Shown here: one piece after another, positions 33,848 to 44,480 of the stretch
How the letters are laid out: every line of letters begins with the position of its first letter
Numbering within the stretch: the stretch's first letter is position 1
NCBI GenBank assembly: GCA_023055425.1
Contig: JALGPY010000003.1
Span: forward strand, 16,055,001-16,119,000
DNA from: Linanthus parryae
Lineage: Eukaryota; Streptophyta; Magnoliopsida; Ericales; Polemoniaceae
Direction: 5' to 3'
DNA: 64,000 nucleotides
The notes under the pieces: model-generated
Told to the model about the DNA's origin: nothing
What the model saw: only the letters and a program-made list of their open reading frames with translations
Databases searched by the model: none
Made by a program: the position numbers and the translations under genes

Positions 33848-35488
33848 TTGCGATTCGACTTAGTGGAGCTCGAGCATGTGAGACAGCGGAGCCTCGAAGA
33901 GCAACATGTTGACGACTTAGTGCGTCCAGCTGACGAGGAAGATGTGCTTCCCGGAGAGGTGGCTCCTCAGGCGGAGGAGGAGGATGCGGCTCCAGAAGAG
34001 GATGCAGCAGCCCTGGAGCAAGCCCAAGCAGATTTTGAAGAAATCGCAGGCGGCGATAAAGGTGAGATCTTCAATCTCGCAGTAACTTATAGAGATGTTG
34101 TAGTTGGTGCATTAAAGCATGGTGTGTCAAAAGCTGACATTCGCCGTTGGCTAGTAGGCAAGTGCGGATAACCTTCAGGTAATCATTTGAACGATATGCA
34201 TAGACCAGACCTTAGCAACTTGAAACAGAATCATGACTGGTTTCTTCGCGTCCAAGGTCACGCTCATTTTAAGGACCTGCTTAATGAGGACACACTAATA
34301 GGGCATGGTTCCACGTCTTTAGCGTATGACGAAGATACTTCAATCCCTCCTTCGCGTGGAGGTGCTTGCTCTTAGCTTTAGCAAAGATAGTAAAATAACG
34401 TACAATACGAGTTACCTCATACTATCGCATTTTATATCGCAGGCAATGCTGAGGAACCTGAGCCGGAGCAAAGAAGTCAGCCTTCTGCGTCCTATGTTCC
34501 GATTCCGAGTTCCCATACCGAGAAGCCCGTCGCAGCTACTGAACATGCAGGAGAGCCTCTTGAGGATATCATCGAACTTTCTGATGATGCTGAAGCTGAC
34601 GCTGTGCTAATGGAAGAAGATGCCCGTACCGGCGCTGAGGAAGTAAGAACAAGTACTGTTGACGCTTCCGCATCTTAAAGTGTCCTTCGCCAAGCAACTT
34701 CGGCTGTCACTTCGCCTCCGGCGATGGCTGAGTCGGTGGCACCTCTTCCTGCGTGGAGCTTTTGGGGCTCGCAGGTCGGGAATGCAGTCGCAGCTGGTGC
34801 GGCTTATACTCTTCCTCCTAACTATGAGGGGTTAGAGCTCGCGGCTGACAGGAGAGCTATGGAGCGAGGACAGTCTTCGACTACTCCAGCAATGCGCATT
34901 CCTTCTCTTCGTGAGATTCTTGAAGGAACTGGTAAGTAGAGATTTGCTGTTTGCATCTCGCATTATTCATTTGCGAGTTTGGTAGCATAACTTAGCTTTG
35001 ACATTGCTTTAGGTTTGAAGCAAACTGATGTGGACTGGCTAGTTCGGATGCGCCTCACCTACCCCCAATCATTTGCAAGATCTCTGGAGATAGGGCCCTT
35101 CGACAGGAGGTTGTTTCTTACCGAAGCCATTTGGATTTTGGAGCAGCTATCTGCGGCCACGCCTGCGACCATTTCTGTCCAGAGTGCCGAATTGCTTTTT
35201 GGCATGTGCCACAATCTTCTTACCAAAGTTCAAGGCAGACTGGGTTTCAGATTTCTTATGAAAAGAGTTACCCTGATTCACGCAGATGTAACTTTGAAAC
35301 TCGGCCACCAAAACCTCGCAGCTGAGAAGCAGAAGGTGGAGCAGCAGAAGCAAAAGGCTGAAGAGGCTATGAAGCTCTATCATGAGATGAATGCCAAGTG
35401 CGAGCAATTGAAGCAGGAGGTGGAGCAGGTAGAGAATCTGAGCCATCAGTTCGCTCCTCATGATTCCTTGATCAAGAATTTGCTTTGA
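33848..35488 (+). CDS. Antisense spliced gene inside the Tat element, acidic and coiled-coil protein
   Basis: Three coding segments on the strand opposite to gag-pol fit together in phase: 33848-34061, 34443-34931 and 35013-35488. The introns are GT-AG (GTGAGATC...TATCGCAG and GTAAGTAG...GCTTTAG), and the join is phase 1 at both. The product is Glu/Ala/Asp-rich at the N-terminus, then has a conserved-looking block (YTLPPNYEGLELAADRRAM), a helical block (WLVRMRLTYPQSFARS) and a coiled coil (about 35306-35450, K-Q-K-V-E-Q-Q heptads). One TAA (34676-34678) interrupts exon 2. No ATG opens exon 1, so the true 5' exon is not seen. I recognise no family. Antisense genes in this position are known in Grande-type Tat elements. 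An alternative is that part of intron 1 (to 34171) is also coding, because it stays open. Confidence 0.6.
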
Positions 35489-36929
35489 CTTTTTTGAATT
35501 TGAAAAGTAGCAAACAAATAGCAGAAACATTAATGTAACGTTACTAGAAACATTAATGTAATGTTGCTAGGGTTTCTCCCCCCTTTTTTTTAACAAAAGA
35601 ATGGACATGCCCGTTTTGCCCTATCCGGGATTTGATGGAATATCTCTGTGCATATCTAATTATGACATCAGCAATTGATATTCTGCTTGATTTTCGCGCT
35701 AATTTCTCGTAAGATAAGCACGCCTTCCTTGGGAAGTCCATCCGAATCATGACTATCCGTCATTAATTAGGATACGCAACTGAATCGTCGTAGCCTTTAG
35801 TAGGGTAATTGATCGTTACCGCTTTTCAAGGTGTAAGTGATTGACCTTACCCTCTTTTCGAATTCTGCTGACTCATCTTGGCAACTGAAGAGTCTCCACA
35901 AGGTCTATATAAACCCTGTCTTTGCCATTTGGGTTCTTCATCCAAAAAATGTGCTTTGCCGTGAGTCCTTACGACTGCTGGCTTCAACGCTTGTTTTTCG
36001 TTGATTCATGGCAATTCCAAGTCATGAGACCTGAGTTTGCGCTTTGTGCTATAGAAATAGTTTCCAAGATCCGCTTTATGAGGCTTATTGATCTTTATAA
36101 CCATCATAGAGAAGATGGAGATGATATCTCATGTGTGTTCGAAGAATTTTCTTCGTGTATTATGTTTGCAGGTCATGTTTCCGGCCGCCTCCCGGAGAGG
36201 TGCAGCGCCGTAGTGAACGTGCTACCGTCTCGTAATGAACGGCGGAATTCTCCTCCAGCATCCCTGGAGGAGGATCTATTGCCCCCACGTTCGTGAGCTC
36301 AGGGTGGCGAACCGTTGCGTTCATCCCCGTCTACAAGGAACCCTTGCCCTTCGGAGCTTCTGCTTGCCTGTTGAACGCCGGAACCGGTGGTTCCTCAAGC
36401 ACATCTCATGGGATGTTGATCAGACAAGGGCCTTGTCAAATACTGGGATCTTGAACGTATGGCTTCATGTGGCTCTTCGGAGCAAGGCCCTACTTGCGAT
36501 AGATGTTCGACCGCAGATCTATGTATCGCATAGCCGGTGTTAGGACCGTTGGGTTTATCCTTTTTCAGCTAGGATTCCCGTGGTGTGTCACTGCTGGCTT
36601 GTCAGTTACTTTTCAAATGCATTGTAAGCCGTGTTGGCTGCGTAGTTAGATTTGAGCTTTTTCGCTTGTAAGCTGCTATCTAGACAGATAAATTGTAAGT
36701 CATTTCGACTCATAATGATAAATAGCTTTTGTATTATTTGCTGTGTTGTTGTAATAAAATACAATTTCGCATGCATGTCGGCATATTTCGCCTTGCATAA
36801 TGCTATATACATATTTCGCATTTGCTATCTGCCATATAAATTCGCAGATGTTTTATTAGATCGTTCGAGATCGTGTTTGCGCAGTTGTGCCATCTTGGCA
36901 GATGGGCTTGAGATTTGCTTTCAGATGCA
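35489..36929 (+). other. Region between antisense gene and tandem array, possible second plus-strand transcript
   Basis: A TATA box (TATATAAA, 35906-35913) is followed by ATG at 35949 and an open frame to 36296 that I cannot assign. A second frame (36235-36543) overlaps it. A CAG/GT-like site at 36171 might mark an exon boundary. The composition becomes GC-rich from 36170 to 36540 and then AT-rich. There is no match to gag or pol. It may be a second element-borne gene or an untranslated domain. Confidence 0.35.
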
Positions 36930-37708
36930 AGTGCGGGTGTCATCTCATCAGATAGACCTTTGTAGATCACTTACGATCATTTTGCATAATGTTACTATCG
37001 AAATAGATAGGCTTGAAAGATCACTTGATACTGCTTTCACATGAACTGCTATCGTGGTAGATAGGCTTAGTAGATCAATTGAGATCATTTTCCACATGAG
37101 CTGCTATCGTAGCAGCTAGGCTTAGATGATCAATTAAGATTGCATTCGCATAGACTGCTATCGTGACAGATAGACTTAGAAGATCGATTAAGATCGCATT
37201 TGCATAGGTTGCTATCGTGACAGATAGGCTTAGAAGATCATTGAAGATCGCATTTGCATAGTCTGCTATCGTAACAGATAGGCTTAGAGGATCAATTAAG
37301 ATCGCATTTGCATAGGTTGCTATCGTGACAGATAGGCTTAGAAGATCATTTAAGATCGCATTTGCATAGTCTGCTATCGTAACAGATAGGCTTAGAGGAT
37401 CAATTAAGATCGCATTTGCATAGGCTGCTATCGTAACAGATAGGCTTAGAGGATCAATTAAGATCGAATTTGCATAGGCTGCTATCGTGGCAGATAGGCT
37501 TAGAGGATCAATTAAGATCGCGTTTGCATAGGCTGCTATCGTAACAGATAGGCTTAGAGGATCAATTAAGATCGCATTTGCATAGGCTGCTATCGTGGCA
37601 GATAGGCTTAGAGGATCAGTTAAGATCGCGTTTGCATAGGCTGCTATCGTAACAGATAGGCTTAGAGGATCAATTAAGATCGCATTTGCATAGGCTGCTA
37701 TCGTGGCG
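36930..37708. repeat. 54-bp tandem array in the Tat 3' region
   Basis: About 12 good units from 37044 to 37692, each starting TGCTATCGTnnCAGATAGGC and containing AGATCGCATTTGCATAG, with decayed units on the left (36930-37043) and a partial one at the right end. Units alternate between variants with AACAG and GGCAG or GACAG, so the real repeat over much of the array is a 108-bp dimer. Tandem repeats in this position are a known feature of Tat elements and a proposed origin of satellites. Confidence 0.95.
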
Positions 37709-37772
37709 GATAGCCCATCGTTAACAATAATAACAAACCAAACGAAATAACATTAACAGCTAGGAATATGAA

Positions 37773-37851
37773 GTTCTCATATGGGAGAACCCTTTTATTA
37801 TAATGCTCTCATGTGGGAGAGATAAGATTACAATTCTCTCATATGGGAGAG
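37773..37851. repeat. Three short palindromes after pol
   Basis: GTTCTCATATGGGAGAAC (37773-37790), CTCTCATGTGGGAGAG (37804-37820) and ATTCTCTCATATGGGAGAGG (37833-37851) are near-perfect inverted repeats spaced about 30 bases apart. On the coding (minus) strand they lie just downstream of the pol stop. Confidence 0.8.
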
Positions 37852-37921
37852 GAAATTGTGTAAATCATAGCCATACAAGACATAAAGCAACGTTATAATA
37901 AAACGCATGAAATGAGAGAAG

Positions 37922-40900
37922 TCAAGGATAGTACTTCTTAATCCAGCGCATGTTGACTGAATTCGGGGTTGAGGTTGTTCCGTGCAACCTTCGTATGCTG
38001 CAGTAGCCGCTGTCGAAGACTTCTGTGACTTCGAAGGGTCCTTCCCAATTGGCTGCGAACTTTGGGTGAGCCGCTTCTCGCATGCAATGATCAGATGCGC
38101 GCAGGACCAAATCTCCAACCGCGAAATCTCTTCGCTGGACTGTCTTATTATAAGCACGAGCGATCCTTTCTTGATACCGCTTGTTGGTCCTTTTAGCTTG
38201 TTCTCGCTTTTCCTCTAGCAAGACTAAATCATGATCGCGTTGATTGTTGTATAGTGCGTGAAAGGCCAATCTCGCCGAATTGACTCTCACCTCCGCAGGT
38301 ACCACGGCCTCGGCCCCATAGCATAGTAGGAATGGTGAGGCCCCCGTGGGTGTCCTTGGAGAGGTTCGGTAAGCCCACAGAGCTATGCGTAGAGAATCGG
38401 CCCATTTCTTGTGGTCATCTGCGACCATCTTGCTCAAAATCCTCAACAGCGTTTTGTTGGTCGCTTCGGCTTGCCCGTTCCCCTTCGGGTAGTAAGGGGT
38501 GGAACATATTTGCCTGATGTTGTACTCTGCTAACTTCGCAGCCACCTGGCGATTAACAAAACGAGTACCATTATCTGAAAGAATGGTGTTTGGAATTCCG
38601 AACCTGCATATGATGTTTTCCTTGATGAAATTGACCACAGCTAGCGCATTTGCCGTCTTCAGTGGTATCGCCTCCACCCATTTGGTGAATAGCTCGGTTG
38701 CGGTGAGAATAAAGTGATTCCTGTGTGATGTTGGTCGGATGGGATCGATGAAGTCTAGAGCCCATGTGTGAAATGGCCATGGCGTTCCTAATGCATGTAG
38801 ATCCACAGCAGGAGCGTGCACCAGGTTTCCTTTGAATTGACACTCCTGGAAGCGTCGTACTTTGATGCGACAATCGGCCTCCATCGTGGGCCAGAAATAT
38901 CCGATTGAGAGGAGCTGCCTGCACAATTTCGCACCTCCTTGGTGTTCCACCTGATGATAAAGGTCCATGACTTCTTGTGCTTCCCTGTCGTCTAGACATC
39001 GCAGCAAGTTGCCCTCATGACCTCTTTGCCAAAGCAAGTTCTCCTGCACCACATATCGGGATGCTTTCCTTTTCACCTTTTCCGCTTCTTTTCTTGATTC
39101 GGGTAAGGTGCCCTTAGTGAGAAAGTCAAAGATTGGATTCCTCCAATCCGTGTCATCATCGATTAGAGCGATGAGTAGAGAATCTTTGATCAGTGCGCAA
39201 CTCTCGCACTTCCCTTGTATCAGGGCCGCGGCTGTTGACATGTATGGCCAGTGAATGCCATATCTCTGAGCCTTCCGATAGATTGACACCTCACTTTCTC
39301 CGCAAGCATGTTGGTGAATCTTTTCTAACAACAGTTGTCCCTCCTGCTCGGAGACGCATCGCATGAGTATTCCGCCAGGACCCTTGTAGTAAAGGGTGTT
39401 GTCATGTATGCAATACCCCTTTGTGAGTGCCCAGCTTTCACTGCTTGTGCCTTCTGCAATAGCCCGTAGGACTACTTTTCTCCAGTCCGTGTCATCCATG
39501 TGTTCGTCGTCGCACGCATCTTCTGTCAATGGCGACGATGTTCGCACTTCGATGGAGATCCTTGCGGGACATTTATCTGTACTGACCTTGGATCCCAAGG
39601 TGGCCAAAGCATCTGCATGCCTGTTGTCTGCTCGGGGCTTGTGTTCGTACCTCACATCGTAGAATTGCTGCACCAGCTTTTGTACCAGAGTCCGGTAGGA
39701 CAGAAGGTTAATCTCCTTCAAACCGTACTCGCCTGAGGCTTGCTTGACGATCAACTTGGAGTCTCCCATGACCTTCAGATTGCTTACTTCCAAAGCCTTC
39801 GCCGCGCGCAGTCCCGTTATGAGGGCTTCATATTCTGCCTCGTTGTTGGTGACTGCGAAGTCGAGCTTTGCGGACATCTGTATGACCTCTCCATCCGGCT
39901 TGGTCAAGACTATCCCAATGCCTCCGCATTTCCTTGTTGACGACCCGTCGAAATGGAGCGTCCAATAGGGCACGTCGATTGCATAGATTTCAGGTCCTTC
40001 GAGCTCTTCTTCGATCACGGGTTCGTGGCTGTTGTCGGGGAATTCTGCCAACAGGTCCGCTACCGCCTGCGACTTGATCGCTCGCGGTCGCATGCATGTG
40101 ATATCGTATTGAGAGATGGTCATGTACCATTTCGCCAATCTTCCTCCAGGATTAGTGTGAGTTAGCAGATATCGTATGGGATCGCTCTTGGTGACCACTA
40201 CCACTTTGTGCGACGCAAAGTAGTGTTTCAACTTCTCTATTACGAAGAACAAGGCAAGGCAATGACGTTCGATGTCTGTGTACCTTGATTCAGCAGGTTG
40301 CACAATGCGAGAGATGTAGTAGATAGGCCTTTCTTGGCCTTCGTACTCCTGAGCCAAGAGTGCTCCAATGGACCTCCTTGTTGACGTCAGATATAGCAGA
40401 AGCGGTGATCCCAGTTGAGGTGCGATAATTATTTTTGAAGACGTCAGCAGATCCTTCAGCTTTTCGAACGCAGCTTCGTGCTCCGGAGTCCAGCTGTATA
40501 CGGCATCTTTCTTGAGAAGGGCACTAAAACAATAGGTGATTTCGGCAATCGCTGGGATGAATCTCCGCAGATATGATAGCTTTCCCAAAAATGTCTTCAA
40601 GGCACTTTGGTTATGGGGCGGCGTCATGCCAGTGATGGCTGATACTTTCGCAGGGTCAGGCTCGATTCCTTGGCGATGAACCACGCATCCCAAGAACTTC
40701 CCTGATGTTACCCCAAATGCGCATTTCATAGGATTCATCTTCAGTTGAAAGCGTCTACATCTATTGAACACTTTCCGCAAATCCGCGAGGTGATCTGCTT
40801 CCTGCTTGGATTTGACTGCAAGGTCATCCACATAAAACTCCGCTTCTCTGTGCATCATGTCGTGGAATAGAGCCATCATGGCCCGCTAATAGGTCGCACC

Positions 40901-43900
40901 CGCGTTTTTGAGACCGAACGGCATTACTGTGTAGTTGAACACCCCCACCGGAGTGATGAATGCAGTTTTCCGCGCGTCTTCACGGTCCATCTTGATCTGG
41001 TTGTACCCGCTGAAGCCGTCCATGAAACTGAACATGCGATGGCCCGCTGTTGAATCGATAAGCAAATCGATGTTGGGCAGTGGAAAATCGTCCTTTGGGC
41101 AGAAACGATTGAGATCCCGGAAGTCCACGCAGATGCAAAGCTGTCCGTTCTTCTTTACCACTGGCACAATATTGGCCAGCCATGTGGGATGATGATTTGG
41201 CTCTATGAACTTGGCATCCAGGAGTTTGACAATCTCCTGTTTGATCTTCACGTTAAGCTCCGGCCTGAAGCTTCTTGTGCTCTGCTTTACCGGTTTAGAC
41301 CCTGGGATGATGTCTAAACGGTGCATAGTGATGCTTGTATCCAGACCTGGCATCTCATCATACTCCCATGCGAACACATCCTTGTATTCAATTAGGAGCT
41401 GTAGCAGTGCTTGCTCCTCCTCGCTTGTGAGGTCCGCACTTAGAAAGACTGGCCTATTCTTTTCCTCGTTCGGGCTGAGGAACACTTCCTTTAGCTCTTG
41501 CTTTTGTGGTCTGGGCCTATCTTCCATGCATTCAGGTGCTTCCTTGAGCTTCTCATCCGGAGTGCCCGGCATTGGCTTTTCCGTTACCGCAATCTGCTCG
41601 ATTTGGTTGATTTGCCCAGGGATATCCCCATGCCCGTGTGAGGACATCCCCGTGCACCTTCATATGCGATAGCACTTCTTCCCATTGGCGTAGAAACTCT
41701 CTATCTCCTTGCCTTCGGGGTCATGCTTTGCAATTCTCTTCAGAGTGTACACGTTCTTTCGATGGTATGCGATTCGCGGCGCCTCTTCGCGTGTGGGCGG
41801 CTTTTCCTTGGCATCCTCCCTTGTCACCATCACTCCCGCAGGTGACTGGTCCTTGATATCCTCCCAGAGAGGTAAAGGAGTAGGGTTGAACGGCCCCGGT
41901 GTTTGCTCGTCCGCCATCTCGGTGAACCACACCGCCTCGCTAAGATGTGCTTCATCCAGGTTGAATGGATTCGTTGAAGCCGGTATCTCGACTATTCTGT
42001 CGTTCCAGATAGCTTTCATGACTTGGTGAGCCGTTGAAGGAACCGCGTCAAAGCGGTGAATCCAGGCTCGACCTATGATCATGTGATACGTAGTGTTTGC
42101 ATCTATTACATAGAACTTCGCCGAGCACTTGATTTTGCCAATCTGAATGCCCAGGCGGATCCATCCGATCGTCATTCTAGAGTCGCTCCCGAATCCCATC
42201 AGCGGAGATGGACGCCTGACAATCTTGTGCTCGGGAATCCCTGCTAGCTTCAGTGTGTGGAGCGAAACGACATTGACCGCTGCTCCTCCGTCTACGAATG
42301 CTCGTTTGAACTCAACACCATTGATGATGGCTGTCACATACAGAGGCCTCTGGCTCGCATCTGTCCGTTTGTCGCTGGCAGAAAAGGTCATAATCTTTTC
42401 TGTAGAGCGGGACGCCCTGATGACTTTCCCGTTGGAGACTACAAGATCCTCCTCGTATTCCTCTGCTATCCTCAAGATTGCTTTCGTCATTTCTGTCCGG
42501 CACTTCTCCGAGAAGTTCATTTCGTCAAAGAATCTGCTGAAGCCGTGCGACTCCTTCATCCGATCGGCACGTTCATCTTCTGTGTCTACACTGTAGTCCT
42601 CGTCCTCATGGACTTCGGCAATGATGGGTAGACCATCTTCTGCGACTTCTTCCAAGTCCACGATCGAGATCATGGCAACCTCTTTGCCTTTTGAGTCTGG
42701 CTCCGCATGGGCAGGAAGTGGATTGTTGCGCACATCCTTCCTGTGATCGCTGACGATCAGCTCGCCATTCTTCATCTTCTGATTGAATACAATCCTGAGC
42801 TTCTTACATTCCGTCGTGGGATGCATGACCTTGCCGTGGTACTCGCACCACTTCGGGTCCCTCACCATTTCCTTGGAGGGTATCTTCTCGAGCGGCGGTA
42901 GGACACCGTCCTTGCGCCACTGCCTGCAGAGGTCGCTTGCCTCGTCCACCGAACATGGAAGAGGTGGCACGTCGAAGTTCACAACCTTTGCTTGCTTCTG
43001 GGGTGAAACTGTATTGACCTCAGCTTCGCGTCCCCTCTTGTAACTGAATCTCCCGATCTTGTAGGTAGTGCCGCTCGAAGATCGCTCCGGTGCGTTCTTC
43101 TTTTTCTGCCTCTCAACTATAGGCTCGATGTTCTTCGTGCATTCGATTAGCTTTGAAAACGTAGGCGTTTGCAAATTGATGAGCATACATTTGTATTTGT
43201 CTCGCATGCACTGCAGGCATATCTCTACAAGCCGACTTTCGAGCATTGGATCTTTGCATTCCAATGACTTCGCCCTGAACTTTTTGATGAAAGTTATCCC
43301 ATCCTCCTCGCGGTTCTGATACATCTGCGAGAGGTGGATCATCGTCACCTTTTCTTCCATCTGGAAGAACTTGGTATAGAACTTCTGGACCATGTCGTCC
43401 CAAGTCTTCACGGATCCGGCTTCCAACGTTCGGTACCACTTGTATGCTACGTTCCCCAAGGATTTTGGGAACTCTCACATTAGCAATTTGGGATCAGCTC
43501 CGTATGGTCCCATGACATCGATGAAACGCATGACGTGCTCATGAGCGTTCCCGTTGACGTCCTCGAACTTGTCCCATTTAGGAGCTTTATACCCCACCGG
43601 GTTAGGCATGAGATAGATCTCCCGCGGGATGGGTGGATCGTTTTCTAGCTTCGGGATGATGGTATCCGCGAATGATTGGTGAGCCAGAATAGTGTCCATG
43701 CGCTTCTGCAGAGACGTCATGCATTCTGGAATGCTTCCCTCGATAGCAGGAGGAGGGGTTGCCGCAGGCGGAGGCGACACGTATGCCGCCGGAGGATTGG
43801 GGACATATTGGCCGCTCGCGTTACCCCAGATCGCCGTTGACGGAGGCAAGGGATGCTGCGACGCCGAATTAGATATCAAAGCCGGAGGCTGAGGAGTATG

Positions 43901-44269
43901 AGTAGTGAGAGGCAACATCTTAGCTGTTGATCCTTGAATCGAAGGCACCTGCGTAGTCGCTGGTGGAGTCTGCAGATTAGGGTTGGGAGGTGTGGTCGAT
44001 ACTCCCAGTCCCGAAGTAGTAGGGGCTCCTCCTCCTTGAGAGACGGCGGTGGCTGGTGAAGGGATTGGTGCAAGGGTGCCCAGAACGGCCAGGATCCGTT
44101 CTAGCTGCGCAGACTGAGCTTTGAGAGCTTTCGCTTGACCTTGGACGGTGGCGTCCAAGGATTCTAGCGTCGGTACCTCGCTGGGGGTCGCAGGAGTACG
44201 GCGGGTCTCCTCTCCCGAGGCAGCTTCAGTGGAAGGCGATCTGTTGCTAACATCATCCTCCTGAGACAT
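37922..44269 (-). pseudogene. Tat Gag-Pol polyprotein: Gag, PR, RT, RH, aRH, INT
   Basis: A single frame of 2115 codons from ATG (44269; MSQEDDVSNRSP) to the stop at 37922, broken by only three stops: TGA 43475-43477, TGA 41660-41662 and TAG 40886-40888. Gag has a Pro-rich start and a retrotrans_gag block (WYRTLEAGSVKTWDDM). Protease has FVDGGAAVNVVS (DGG in place of DTG/DSG). RT has ICVDFRDLNR, MPFGLKNAGATY and YVDDL (40834-40820). RH is followed by an archaeal-type RNase H (HFDGSS, TNNEAEYEAL, GDSKLIV, ADALATL). INT has a catalytic triad D (near 38755), D (near 38575) and E (near 38467) with 35 residues between the last two. Two zinc-finger modules precede the core. No frameshift was found. 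Confidence 0.93.
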
Positions 44270-44283
44270 GGTTGCTTTTGTTG

Positions 44284-44309
44284 GTAAGTTCACGTCGGGT
44301 TCACCAAAA
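44284..44309 (-). other. Primer-binding site region of the Tat element
   Basis: Next to the 5' LTR the minus strand reads TTTTGGTGAACCCGACGTGA; the TGGTGAACCCGACG part has the TGG start of a tRNA 3' end complement. I do not assign the tRNA. Confidence 0.65.
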
Positions 44310-44438
44310 TGTGCACAAGAGATTCCGGCGGGGAGACCTCCGTGTACACCGTATGTAGAGGATCAGAGATAGCACAGGAAGAGTTGGGTTGTGTGTAGGG
44401 AGAGAGTAAGGCAGTAGTAATGTCTGAGAGAGAGACAG
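44310..44438 (-). repeat. 5' LTR of the Tat element, left piece
   Basis: 129 bp, identical to the start of 33003-33629. It ends in GACAG, the left copy of the duplication created when the composite 44439-53607 entered. Confidence 0.93.
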
Positions 44439-44480
44439 TCCCAAATCGCAAGGCTAGCCCGACCCCACGTTCGGAAGAGA
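44439..44480. other. 42-bp filler at the left edge of the composite
   Basis: TCCCAAATCGCAAGGC up to GGAAGAGA lies between the TSD and the TG of LTR B. It matches nothing else I can find in the window and is not LTR. Confidence 0.5.

Noticed and set aside
36930..37708. CRISPR-like regular repeat array
   Set aside because: Units are contiguous 54-bp tandem copies with no unique spacers, in a plant retrotransposon.
39396..43319. Many plus-strand frames opposite the Tat gag-pol (for example 41205-41672 and 42147-42596)
   Set aside because: They are shadows of the minus-strand polyprotein; none has a splice pattern or domain, unlike the plus-strand frames at 33848-35488.
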